Shown here piece by piece: positions 1 through 7,857 of a stretch of 64,000 nt of DNA. The stretch is from the NCBI GenBank assembly GCA_965200835.1, contig OZ241390.1:1240001-1304000 (forward strand), given 5' to 3'. This DNA is from JAPPFW01 sp965200835 (GTDB taxonomy: Bacteria; Actinomycetota; Acidimicrobiia; Spongiisociales; Spongiisociaceae). Position 1 is the first letter of the stretch; the number at the start of each line of letters is the position of its first letter. Position numbers and translations under genes: made by a program. The notes below the pieces were generated by a model. It saw nothing but the letters and a program-made list of their open reading frames with translations. It ran no database searches and was not told the origin of the DNA.

Positions 1-1
1 G

Positions 2-580
2 GCGGATCGCATACGCCGGCTGGTCCAGGAGGCGGTGGACGAGGTCGCCTCCTTCCTCGTATACCGGGAGGCACTGGCCCTGATCGAGCAGCATCGCCGC
101 CAGGGCCGGGAGATCGTGATCCTGTCAGCCTCGCCAGAGGAAGTAGTCGAGTCCCTCACCCGTTACCTGGGGGTCGATCATGTGGTGGCTACCCGGTCGG
201 AGGTGGATGAGGAGGGTCGATACACCGGCCTGCTCTCCTTCTACGCCACCGGTGACGGGAAGGCGGAAGCTATCGATGGGCTGGCCAGGCGGTGGAATCT
301 CGACCTGCACCAGTGCTATGCCTACTCGGACAGCAGCGGTGACCTCCCGATGCTGGAGATGGTGGGCCACCCGGTCACGGTCAATCCCGATCGGCACCTC
401 AAGCAAACCGCCGCCGCCCGGGGATGGCCGGTGGTCCATTTCGACAGTCCGGTGACCTTGCGGTCTTCCGCTGAGCCCCCTGCTTGGCAGGACCCTGCTC
501 TGTCAGGGGTTGCACTGGCGACTGTCATGGCGGGTGCGATCACTCTATGGGTGCTGCTGGCCCGGCGGCGAGCCGCATGA
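2..580 (+). CDS. HAD-IB family phosphatase with C-terminal membrane anchor (5' end outside window)
   Basis: The frame is open to the left edge, so the N-terminus with the first catalytic aspartates is missing. What remains matches the HAD subfamily IB fold (SerB-like): a motif II segment VILSASPEE, a conserved Lys in GDGKAEAI, and motif III YSDSSGDLPML, whose Asp residues bind Mg2+. The last 20 or so residues are a single hydrophobic helix ending in Arg-Arg-Arg, which suggests membrane anchoring with the enzyme facing the cytoplasm. Family members hydrolyse small phosphomonoesters, and the substrate here cannot be deduced. The next gene is a transporter and need not be related. Confidence 0.75.
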   Translation, partial: ADRIRRLVQEAVDEVASFLVYREALALIEQHRRQGREIVILSASPEEVVESLTRYLGVDHVVATRSEVDEEGRYTGLLSFYATGDGKAEAIDGLARRWNLDLHQCYAYSDSSGDLPMLEMVGHPVTVNPDRHLKQTAAARGWPVVHFDSPVTLRSSAEPPAWQDPALSGVALATVMAGAITLWVLLARRRAA

Positions 581-604
581 CCGGCCAGCCGGTACCGTCG
601 TGGA

Positions 605-610
605 TAGGAT
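605..610 (+). promoter_or_regulatory. -10-like hexamer TAGGAT ahead of a short ORF
   Basis: TAGGAT lies seven bases before the ATG at 618, the spacing expected if transcription starts on the start codon (leaderless mRNA). No convincing -35 is visible, so this is tentative. Confidence 0.3.
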
Positions 611-617
611 CAGCCGG

Positions 618-686
618 ATGAGCCCCGGAGGTCACCGCAAGCTGCGTCTTCAGGATGAGCAGTACCTCTGCCGACCGGGCCGATGA
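618..686 (+). CDS. Possible 22-codon upstream ORF coupled to the permease gene
   Basis: An ATG at 618 opens a 22-residue basic peptide (MSPGGHRKLRLQDEQYLCRP..). Its TGA stop overlaps the ATG of the ABC permease in an ATGA arrangement. The permease start has no recognisable Shine-Dalgarno sequence of its own, so termination and re-initiation from this ORF would explain its translation. The peptide resembles nothing I recognise and its role would be translational coupling. Chance occurrence cannot be excluded. Confidence 0.35.
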   Translation: MSPGGHRKLRLQDEQYLCRPGR

Positions 687-1588
687 GCGGTACGCGACGC
701 CGGATACTGTCCTTCCTCGGGATCCTCGCCCTGCTGATAGCAGCCTGGGAGGCCTACAAGTGGATGGGTTCGGTTACCGGCGGGGTGTGGCCGGGAACCG
801 CCATCGACCTGCCGGTCCGCACCAATGAGCGATCCATGCCCCACACCTGGGATATCGTCATGGCCCTGTTCCGGCCGGCGCGCCGGGGAGGCGAGCTGCT
901 GCTACTGGTGCTCCTGCGGGCCGCTCTGTTCACGTGGCGGTCGGCGCTGCTGGGCTTCTTGATCGGGAGTGCGGTCGGCTTCGGCCTCGGCGTGCTGTTC
1001 GTCCGTTCCTCCCTGGCGGAACGAGGCCTGATGCCCTATGTGGTGGCCTCCCAGACGGTTCCCATTCTCGCTATTGCCCCGATCCTGGTGGTCTGGGCCG
1101 GCCGTCTTAACGTCACCCGGTGGCTGGTCGTGGCGGTGGTGTCGGCCTACCTGGCCTTTTTCCCGGTGGCGATCAACACGTTGCGGGGCCTGCGGTCCCC
1201 CGAGGCGAACGCCGCCGAGCTGATGCGATCGTACGCCGCCGCACCCAATCAGGTGCTGTGGAAGCTCCAGGTGCCGGCCGCCCTGCCATATCTGTTTCCT
1301 GCGCTCAAGATCGCCGCCACCGCCTCGGTCATCGGAGCGATCGTCGGGGAGCTGCCCGCCAGCATGCCGGACGGGCTGGGTCGGGCCATACTGAACTTCG
1401 CCTCGGCCTTCTCGGCCGCTCCCGCCAAACTGTTCGCCTCGATCCTGGTGGCGGCATTGGTGGGGATTGGATTCGTGGGAGTCGTGGCGATCGGCGAGCG
1501 GATGGCCGTTCCGCCGGCCCGCCGGCTCGAGAGCGGGGCGGCCGCGGCTAGCACACGAGGTAGGCGCCGGCAGGAGGTAACGGCATGA
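683..1588 (+). CDS. ABC transporter permease, nitrate/taurine/NMT1 type
   Basis: A 301-residue integral membrane protein of the BPD_transp_1 family (SsuC/TauC/ThiX-like). An N-terminal helix (about 9-28) precedes five to six more hydrophobic segments. The cytoplasmic EAA loop that docks on the ATPase is visible at about 175-205 (AAELMRSYAAAPNQVLWKLQ). The ATG overlaps the stop of a short upstream ORF, and the 3' end overlaps the ATPase gene by four bases (ATGA), so the genes are co-transcribed. Position next to pyrimidine-degradation genes suggests import of a pyrimidine or related nitrogen compound, which is inference. Confidence 0.88.
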   Translation: MSGTRRRILSFLGILALLIAAWEAYKWMGSVTGGVWPGTAIDLPVRTNERSMPHTWDIVMALFRPARRGGELLLLVLLRAALFTWRSALLGFLIGSAVGFGLGVLFVRSSLAERGLMPYVVASQTVPILAIAPILVVWAGRLNVTRWLVVAVVSAYLAFFPVAINTLRGLRSPEANAAELMRSYAAAPNQVLWKLQVPAALPYLFPALKIAATASVIGAIVGELPASMPDGLGRAILNFASAFSAAPAKLFASILVAALVGIGFVGVVAIGERMAVPPARRLESGAAAASTRGRRRQEVTA

Positions 1589-2358
1589 TCGCACTCGACC
1601 TGCGGGCGGTGGGCAAGACCTTCAATCAGGGTACGGATCAGGAAGTCGAAGCGGTCCGTGACGTGGACCTGCGGATCGAGCGGGGGGAGTTCGTCTCGGT
1701 GATCGGGCCCTCTGGATGCGGCAAGTCGACCCTGCTGCGCCTGATAGGGGACCTAACCCCGCCCTCGGCCGGGAGACTGGCGGTCAACGGCAAGTCACCC
1801 GAGCAGGCACGGCTCGATCGTGACTACGGGATGGTCTTTCAGACCTCCACACTGCTGGAGTGGCGCAAGGTCCAGGCCAACGTGGAGCTCCCACTCGAGG
1901 TCATGGGTATGGGGAAGGCGGAACGTTCCGACCGGTCGGCCGCCATGCTGGATCTGGTCCAGCTGGACCGGTTCGGCGACCACTATCCGTGGCAGCTGTC
2001 CGGGGGGATGCAGCAGCGGGTTTCGATCGCCCGGGCTCTGGCCTTCGAGCCGCCCATCCTGCTGATGGATGAGCCGTTCGGCGCCCTCGACGAGATGACT
2101 CGGGAGCACATGCAGGCGGAGCTACTCCGGATCAGGGCGGAGACCGGAACCACCGTGCTGTTCATCACCCATTCGATACCGGAGGCAGTGTTCCTCTCCA
2201 ATCGAGTGGTCATCATGTCGGCCCGGCCTGGCACCATCACCCGAATGGTGGAGGTGGACCTTCCGGAACCTCGCACCTACCAGACCCGAGAGGATCATCG
2301 CTTCTTCTCCCTCCTGACCGAGGTCAGGTCGGCCATCCGCTCGGTGGAGGGCGAGTGA
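1585..2358 (+). CDS. ABC transporter ATPase, SsuB/TauB type
   Basis: A 257-residue nucleotide-binding subunit with all motifs in order: Walker A GPSGCGKST (41-49), Q-loop YGMVFQ (81-86), signature LSGGMQQR (138-145), Walker B LLMDEP (159-164), and an H-loop in FITHSIPEA. It drives import through the two flanking permeases, which probably pair as a heterodimer. It overlaps the upstream permease by ATGA and the downstream permease by GTGA, so the three genes form one translationally coupled operon. Confidence 0.92.
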   Translation: MIALDLRAVGKTFNQGTDQEVEAVRDVDLRIERGEFVSVIGPSGCGKSTLLRLIGDLTPPSAGRLAVNGKSPEQARLDRDYGMVFQTSTLLEWRKVQANVELPLEVMGMGKAERSDRSAAMLDLVQLDRFGDHYPWQLSGGMQQRVSIARALAFEPPILLMDEPFGALDEMTREHMQAELLRIRAETGTTVLFITHSIPEAVFLSNRVVIMSARPGTITRMVEVDLPEPRTYQTREDHRFFSLLTEVRSAIRSVEGE

Positions 2359-3161
2359 GCGGGCGATCCTCGATCCTGGCAAGGGTCAAACTCCGGCTGC
2401 CCGCCATCGGGTTGTTCGTGGGTGGCATCGCTGCTTGGGAAGCCCTGGTCAGGATTCTCAACATCAAGGGCTTCATCCTGCCCGCGCCGACGGCCATCGC
2501 CGCCACCTTCGGTACCGAGACATCCGCCCTGCTCGGCGCCGGGGTCGGAACCTTCTCGACCGCGCTGGGGGGGCTGGTGCTGGGTGCCACCATGGCCGTT
2601 GTCACCGCCCTGGCAGCTACCCGGTGGCGCTTCGTGAGGGACGGAGCCCTCCCGTTCGCTATCGCCGCCAACTCCACACCCATCATCGTGCTTGCCCCGA
2701 TCGCCAACTCGTGGTTCGGGCTCCGCAACCCGGCCGGATCGATCTTCGTGGTAGCGATCCTGGTGTTCTTCCCAGTGATGATCAACCTGGTTCGGGGACT
2801 GCTCTCGGCCGGGGTCTCGCACCTCGAGCTCATGGAGTCGTATGCGGCGGGACGGATGACCACCCTATGGAAGATCAGGTTTCCCAACGCGGCGCCCTAC
2901 CTGTTCTCCGCCCTGAAGGTGGCCGCCGCCCTCAGCCTGATCGGGGCGATAGTCAAGGAGTTCTTCGGAGGTTCCCAGGACCGGCTCGGCCAGTACATCA
3001 CCACCAAGGCCGGCCTATTGCAGTTCGAGGAGGCCTGGGCCGCCATCGTGCTGGCCTCGGTGTTCGGAATCGCTCTCTACGGAATCGTGGTGCAGGTCGA
3101 GCGGCGCGCCATACCGTGGCATGTCTCGGTGCGGAGCTCCGGTTCAGCAAGTGGTGGATAG
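2355..3161 (+). CDS. ABC transporter permease, second subunit of NMT1-type importer
   Basis: A 268-residue membrane protein of the same family as the permease at 683-1588, starting with a GTG that overlaps the ATPase stop. Hydrophobic helices and an EAA loop at about 157-182 (LELMESYAAGRMTTLWKIRF) are evident. Two different permease genes for one ATPase are usual for ThiX/RibX-like heterodimeric importers. The binding-protein genes follow about 135 bp downstream. Confidence 0.88.
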   Translation: MSGRSSILARVKLRLPAIGLFVGGIAAWEALVRILNIKGFILPAPTAIAATFGTETSALLGAGVGTFSTALGGLVLGATMAVVTALAATRWRFVRDGALPFAIAANSTPIIVLAPIANSWFGLRNPAGSIFVVAILVFFPVMINLVRGLLSAGVSHLELMESYAAGRMTTLWKIRFPNAAPYLFSALKVAAALSLIGAIVKEFFGGSQDRLGQYITTKAGLLQFEEAWAAIVLASVFGIALYGIVVQVERRAIPWHVSVRSSGSASGG

Positions 3162-4432
3162 CACGACCCATCGCCCTAGCAGGGAGCGTGCGTAGCTTGC
3201 GGTGAGTCCGGGATCGACCGTACGTACGGCCGGGATCTTGGGTACTCCCTGAGACCACCGAAGTCATATCCCTGGTCGAGACGGAGCGGAGGGAAGGTGA
3301 GGATGAGTCGTTCCGTAGTTGTGGTGCTGTCGGCGCTGGCGTTGATGGTCGGGGCTTGCGCGGAGGAGGAAGAAGAGCTCACCCCGGTCAGCTTGCAGCT
3401 CGAGTGGGTGGTCCAGGCTGAGTTTGCTGGTTACTACGCGGCGGTGGATCAGGGTTTCTACGTCGGATGAGAGTCTGGATGTGACGATTCTGGAGGGTGC
3501 GGTTGAGATCGTTCCCCAGCAGGTGGTGGCAACTGGAGGCGCTGAGTTCGGTCTGGCGTGGGTTCCGAAGGCGCTGGTCTCCAACGAGGAGGGCGCCGGT
3601 TGGTCAACGTGGGCCAGGTGTTCCAGAGGTCTGCGACCTTGATGGTGTCTTGGGCCGACTCTGGGATCAGTTCCCCGAGCGATTGGGAAGGCAAGATCGT
3701 GGGGAACTGGGGTTTCGGCAACGAGTACGAGCTGACCGCGGCGATCGAGAAGTTCGGAGTGAACGTGGGTGAGCTGGTGGCTCAGAGCTTAGATATGGAG
3801 GCCCTGCTCAATCGGGAGATCGACGCTGCCCAGGCGATGATCTACAACGAGTATGCCCAGGTTCTGGAGGCCACCAACCCGGACACCGGCGAGCTGTACC
3901 AGCCTTCCGATTTCAATGTGATCGACTTCAACGATCCGTCGATCGCTACCGCGATGCTGCAGGGTGCCATCTGGGTGACGGAGGCTTACGCATCTGAGAA
4001 CCCGGACACCGTCGAGGCGTTCTTGCGGGCGAGCTTCCGGGGTTGGATCTACTTTCGTGACAACCCGGACTCCTGCGTCGACATAGTGCTGGCCGCCGGT
4101 CCGGTACTGGGCCGCAGCCATCAGACGTGGCAGATGAACGAGATCAACGGCTTGATCTGGCCATCTCCCCACGGGATCGGGGTGATGGACGCGGGCTTGT
4201 GGCAGCAGACGGTGGAGGTGGCGACTAGCCAGAACGTCATCCAGGGGGTTCCGCCGCCTGGTTCCTATCGGACGGACTTTGCCGAGAGTGCGGTGGCGGC
4301 GCTCGAGGAGGACGGACTGGACACAGTCGGCAACAGCTGGCAGCGGGTCGAAGTGACGCTGAATCCGGGCGGTGAGTAGGACTGGATTCCAACCGGGATC
4401 GGAAACAGCCCCAGCCTCTCCCCTCGCTTTGC
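3149..4432 (+). repeat. Tandem duplication, unit 1 (1,284 bp, leader plus binding-protein gene)
   Basis: Sequence from about 3149 is repeated at the same spacing from about 4433. Leader features (gcacgaccca, gggatcgacc, ggatcttgggtac), the coding region and the 3' tail (gattccaaccgggatcgga) all recur exactly 1,284 bp apart. Most differences in the coding part are at third codon positions, so the duplication is not brand new and both copies were under protein-level selection for some time. Confidence 0.85.
3297..4379 (+). pseudogene. NMT1/THI5-like ABC substrate-binding lipoprotein, frameshifted copy 1
   Basis: This copy is nearly the same protein as the intact gene at 4581-5663 but carries two compensating one-base lesions. 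An extra t near 3470 gives tacgtcggatgag where the other copy has tacgcggatgag, and creates a stop almost at once. A base is missing near 3608 (gccggttggtc against gccgggctggtc). The segment between them still encodes the family sequence, in a shifted frame. The signal peptide and lipobox precede the first lesion. GTG 3297 follows a GGAGGG ribosome site and matches the ATG of copy 2. Either a recent pseudogene or two sequencing or assembly errors. Confidence 0.8.
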
Positions 4433-5690
4433 AGGTGGTGGTCAGCACGACCCATTCGTCCGAGCAGGGGGACGCAACGTGGCTGTGAATCCGGGATCGA
4501 CCCCACCTACGGTTCGGATCTTGGGTACGCTCAGACCCCAGCGACGTCATTGCCCTTTTCGAGGCGGAAATGGAGGGAAGATGAGGATGAGTCGATCCGT
4601 AGTTGCGGTGCTGTCAGCGCTGGCACTGATCGTCGGGGCTTGCGCGGAGGAGGAAGAAGAGCTCACCCCGGTCAATTTGCAGCTCCAGTGGGTGGCCCAG
4701 GCACAGTTCGCCGGCTATTACGCGGCGGTGGATCAGGGTTTCTACGCGGATGAGGGTCTGGATGTGACGATCCTGGAGGGTGCGGTTGAGATCGTTCCCC
4801 AGCAGGTGGTGGCAACTGGAGGCGCCGAGTTCGGTCTGGCGTGGGTTCCCAAGGCGCTGGTCTCCAACGAGGAGGGCGCCGGGCTGGTCAACGTGGGCCA
4901 GGTGTTCCAAAGGTCGGGAACCCTGATGGTGTCCTGGGCCGATTCTGGGATCAGTTCCCCGAGCGATTGGGAAGGCAAGATCGTCGGGAACTGGGGTTTC
5001 GGCAACGAGTACGAGCTGACCGCCGCCATTGAGAAGTTCGGGGTGAACGTGGGTGAGCTGGTGGCTCAGAGCTTCGACATGGAAGCCTTGCTCAACCGGG
5101 AGATCGACGCCGCCGAAGCGATGATCTACAACGAATATGCCCAGGTTCTGGAGGCCACGAACCCGGACACCGGTGAGCTATATCAGCCCTCCGACCTGAC
5201 CGTGATCGACTTCAACGATCCGTCGATCGCTACCGCCATGCTCCAGGATGCCATCTGGGTGACGGAGACTTACGCATCCGAGAACCCCGACACCGTCGAG
5301 GCGTTCCTGCGGGCGAGTTTCCGGGGTTGGATCCACTGTCGCGACAACCCGGACAGTTGCGTAGACATAGTGCTGGCCGCCGGACCGACCCTGGGCCGCA
5401 GCCACCAGACGTGGCAGATGAACGAGATAAACGGTCTCATCTGGCCGTCAGCCCACGGCATAGGCGTGATGGACGCGGGCTTGTGGCAGCAGACGGTGGA
5501 CGTGGCGACTAGCCAGAACGTCATCCAGGGCGTTCCGCCGGCCGGTTCCTATCGGACCGACTTCGCCGAGAGTGCGGTAGCGGCGCTGCAGGAGGACGGG
5601 CTCGACACGGTCGGCAACAGCTGGCAGCGGGTCGAAGTGACGCTGAATCCGGGCGGCGAGTAGCTCTCGATTCCAACCGGGATCGGAACT
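4433..5690 (+). repeat. Tandem duplication, unit 2
   Basis: Second copy of the 1,284-bp unit that begins near 3149. It contains the intact binding-protein gene and ends shortly before the terminator at 5716. Confidence 0.85.
4581..5663 (+). CDS. NMT1/THI5-like ABC substrate-binding lipoprotein, intact copy 2
   Basis: 360 residues starting at ATG 4581 behind GGAGGG. The signal peptide ends in a lipobox (IVGAC), so the mature protein is a lipid-anchored extracytoplasmic lipoprotein. The N-terminal motif AQFAGYYAAVDQGFYADEG and the following ILEG, GGAEFG and NWGFGNEYE segments are characteristic of NMT1/THI5 proteins that bind pyrimidine, thiamin-precursor or flavin-like ligands (ThiY/RibY relatives). 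It is the solute receptor for the permeases and ATPase upstream. With pyrimidine-catabolic enzymes next door, a pyrimidine base or its breakdown product is the likely ligand, but this is inference. Confidence 0.88.
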   Translation: MRMSRSVVAVLSALALIVGACAEEEEELTPVNLQLQWVAQAQFAGYYAAVDQGFYADEGLDVTILEGAVEIVPQQVVATGGAEFGLAWVPKALVSNEEGAGLVNVGQVFQRSGTLMVSWADSGISSPSDWEGKIVGNWGFGNEYELTAAIEKFGVNVGELVAQSFDMEALLNREIDAAEAMIYNEYAQVLEATNPDTGELYQPSDLTVIDFNDPSIATAMLQDAIWVTETYASENPDTVEAFLRASFRGWIHCRDNPDSCVDIVLAAGPTLGRSHQTWQMNEINGLIWPSAHGIGVMDAGLWQQTVDVATSQNVIQGVPPAGSYRTDFAESAVAALQEDGLDTVGNSWQRVEVTLNPGGE

Positions 5691-5715
5691 CTTCCGATTC
5701 CTGAGACGGAAGGAC

Positions 5716-5762
5716 GATCGGGGCTGGGGCTGGTGGTAGTCCCAGCCCCGATCCCTTTCTTG
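5716..5762 (+). terminator. Rho-independent terminator after the ABC importer operon
   Basis: A perfect 13-bp stem (gatcggggctggg at 5716-5728 with cccagccccgatc at 5741-5753), a 12-base loop, and a following pyrimidine-rich ccctttctt tract. It separates the importer transcript from the ureidopropionase gene. Confidence 0.85.
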
Positions 5763-5817
5763 CTATAAGGTGGCGGTAGCGTCGCGGTGATATGAGACCA
5801 ACCGATCGGAGGTAGAG

Positions 5818-6660
5818 ATGGCCAACATGGTTCGGGCGGCCGTCGTCCAGGCAGCATGGACCGGCGACCTGGAGTCGATGGTCGAAAAAAGCGTTCGCTA
5901 TGCCTACCAGGCGGCCGAGCGGGGCGCCAGGGTGATGTGCTTCCAGGAACTGTTCAACGGTCCTTATTTCTGCCAGGTCCAGGAAGACGAGCACAAGGAC
6001 ACGGCTGAGTCGGTACCCGACGGGCCCAGCACGCGCCGAATGATCGAGGTGGCGAGAGAGACCGAGATGGTGCTGGTGGTTCCGCTGTATGAGAAGGAGG
6101 ACGACGGGTTCCTGTACAACACAGCGGCGGTCATCGACGCGGACGGGACCTATCTCGGGAAGTACCGCAAGACTCACATCCCCCAGATCAGCGGATTCTG
6201 GGAGAAATTCTACTTCCGGCCCGGCAACCTGGGCTATCCGGTGTTCGACACCGCGGTGGGCCGGATCGGGGTGTACATCTGCTACGACCGCCATTTCCCG
6301 GAGGGCTGGAGGGCCTTAGGTCTGGCGGGCGCCAAGATCGTGTTCAACCCCTCCGCCACCAGCCGCGGGCTGTCGATGTACTTGTGGAACCTGGAGCAAC
6401 CCGCCTCGGCGGTGGCCAACGAGTACTTCATCGGCGCCATCAACCGGGTGGGCACGGAACCCTACGGGAGCAACGACTTCTACGGGTCTTCCTACTTCGT
6501 CGATCCCAGGGGACAGTTTGTGGGTGACCCGGCCTCGGACACCGATGAGGAATTGGTGGTCCGCGATCTCGACATGGACATGATCGAGCAGGTTCGCAAG
6601 CTATGGGCCTTCTACCGGGACCGGCGTCCCGACGCCTACGAATCCCTGGTTTCACCCTGA
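5818..6660 (+). CDS. Nitrilase-family amidohydrolase, probable beta-ureidopropionase
   Basis: 280 residues, ATG preceded by GGAGG at 5809-5813. The carbon-nitrogen hydrolase triad is visible as Glu44 (FQELFNGP), Lys118 (YRKTHIP) and Cys155 (YICYDRHFPEG). These residues and the overall sequence fit the N-carbamoyl-beta-alanine / N-carbamoylputrescine amidohydrolase group. The neighbouring dihydropyrimidinase and beta-alanine-type aminotransferase favour beta-ureidopropionase, which releases beta-alanine, CO2 and ammonia from N-carbamoyl-beta-alanine in the cytoplasm. An N-carbamoylputrescine amidase cannot be excluded from sequence alone. A TATAAG at 5764-5769 is a possible -10 for its own promoter after the terminator. 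Confidence 0.82.
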   Translation: MANMVRAAVVQAAWTGDLESMVEKSVRYAYQAAERGARVMCFQELFNGPYFCQVQEDEHKDTAESVPDGPSTRRMIEVARETEMVLVVPLYEKEDDGFLYNTAAVIDADGTYLGKYRKTHIPQISGFWEKFYFRPGNLGYPVFDTAVGRIGVYICYDRHFPEGWRALGLAGAKIVFNPSATSRGLSMYLWNLEQPASAVANEYFIGAINRVGTEPYGSNDFYGSSYFVDPRGQFVGDPASDTDEELVVRDLDMDMIEQVRKLWAFYRDRRPDAYESLVSP

Positions 6661-6732
6661 GGTAGCGGACGCGCGCCCGTAAGGCTCACACTTGACGGCG
6701 GGTTGGTGGTTGGTGCTCGTGCCTGGCCTGTC

Positions 6733-7725
6733 TCAGACCAGTCGTTCGACGCGGGGCATCAACTGCCCGTAGAACCGGTAGAGGGCGTCGGCTAGGACTT
6801 CGTAGCCCGCCTGTCGTTGCTCGGGAGGAGATCGGTATCCGCACGCCCCCTCCGGAACCCAAACGATCCGGTTCGTTTGATGCCTGGGATCGTTTATCCA
6901 CTCTACTTCCGTTCCCAGACCCTCCTGGATCGCATCACGTTCAGCATGGAGGGCATCGAACAATTCATTGTTCCGGTCACCATCGGAGGAGTAGATTTGC
7001 AACTCGACCCGGCACGAGTTCACTAAGACATTGTAGGTAAACGAGAATGGTCCTCGGGTCCTTAGGCTCACCCAATTGCTAACGGTTCTGCTGGTAACCG
7101 AAGGGGACAGATTGCCCTTCTGGCGAACCACTCTGAAGAGACCAGTCCAGAACTCGTTCCGTTGCTTCTCCCTGATTTGGTCGGCGTCCGAGGATGGCTT
7201 CTGACCGGTGGCCGTCTCAGACTTCCATTCGTTGGGTCCGGCCACCAGACGGAAACGGTAGCCAGGGGGCGAGTCGCCTATCCGGCCAACCTCGATGGCG
7301 GCCAGGAATAGGCGGATTCCATCCCGGCCGTAGGCTTCCGAGTACCGGTTCCACTCATCCGCCACCGCGATGAATTCCTCGCGGTGGGACTCGGCCACCA
7401 CGACCACCGCCCGACATTCGAGACCTACTGCATACGCCAGTGCCCGCGTCAGGTGGTCGTGATCTAGCTCGCCGTACTGGTTCTCGATGGCCCACTTTCG
7501 GCCATCACTGTCCTCAGCCAGGATGTCCAGACTGCGCCTGCCGCCCGGCACCTGCACCTCAGTACTGACCAGCGATAGCTGGCCGACCTCAATGTGTTCA
7601 CCGAGCGCCTCGAGGTTGTCGGCCAGCCAGGGCGTGAATTCGCGGGCCTCGCCCGGCCACACCTCCCTGATGTCGACCAGTCTGAACTCGTTGGGTGAAG
7701 CCGACTTGTTCACATCGTTGCTCAT
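6733..7725 (-). CDS. DUF4268-like conserved hypothetical protein
   Basis: 330 residues if translation begins at ATG 7725. The N-terminal half (WPGEAREFTPWLADN, LDILAEDSDGRKWAIENQYG, LTRALAYA) resembles the endonuclease-like segment found ahead of DUF4268, in which a Glu and a Gln-rich strand recall PD-(D/E)XK nucleases. The rest fits DUF4268. The function is unknown. It sits opposite in strand inside the pyrimidine cluster, so it was probably inserted there. A TATATT six bases before the ATG, with no Shine-Dalgarno, suggests a leaderless transcript. An in-frame extension to 7788 is possible but less likely. Confidence 0.6.
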   Translation of the reverse strand: MSNDVNKSASPNEFRLVDIREVWPGEAREFTPWLADNLEALGEHIEVGQLSLVSTEVQVPGGRRSLDILAEDSDGRKWAIENQYGELDHDHLTRALAYAVGLECRAVVVVAESHREEFIAVADEWNRYSEAYGRDGIRLFLAAIEVGRIGDSPPGYRFRLVAGPNEWKSETATGQKPSSDADQIREKQRNEFWTGLFRVVRQKGNLSPSVTSRTVSNWVSLRTRGPFSFTYNVLVNSCRVELQIYSSDGDRNNELFDALHAERDAIQEGLGTEVEWINDPRHQTNRIVWVPEGACGYRSPPEQRQAGYEVLADALYRFYGQLMPRVERLV

Positions 7726-7731
7726 ATCAGC

Positions 7732-7737
7732 AATATA
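7732..7737 (-). promoter_or_regulatory. -10 hexamer TATATT for a leaderless transcript
   Basis: On the minus strand TATATT ends six bases before the ATG at 7725 and no ribosome site intervenes, so the RNA would start at or beside the start codon. Confidence 0.4.
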
Positions 7738-7770
7738 CCGAGGCCCTGTGACACGATCGCACCGTGGGTC

Positions 7771-7783
7771 TTCGGTGACCGAA
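7771..7783. promoter_or_regulatory. Candidate operator palindrome in a divergent promoter region
   Basis: TTCGGTGACCGAA is a perfect 6-1-6 palindrome between the divergent genes starting at 7725 (minus) and 7858 (plus), a typical place and size for a dimeric repressor site. No regulator gene is adjacent, so the partner is unknown. Confidence 0.35.
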
Positions 7784-7857
7784 AACACGAGGGTCAGAAC
7801 CGGTTTATCAGCGCCACAAAGTTATCCTGAGAAAAGAGACGACGAGGGAGATCACCT

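Noticed and set aside
902..1594. Long minus-strand frame opposite the permease
   Set aside because: It is rich in Arg, Gly, Gln and His, and lies fully opposite a well-supported gene. Typical antisense shadow in GC-rich DNA. The same applies to minus- and plus-strand shadows at 2295-2822, 3789-4550, 5521-6294, 15594-16370, 31888-33345 and 61748-63172.
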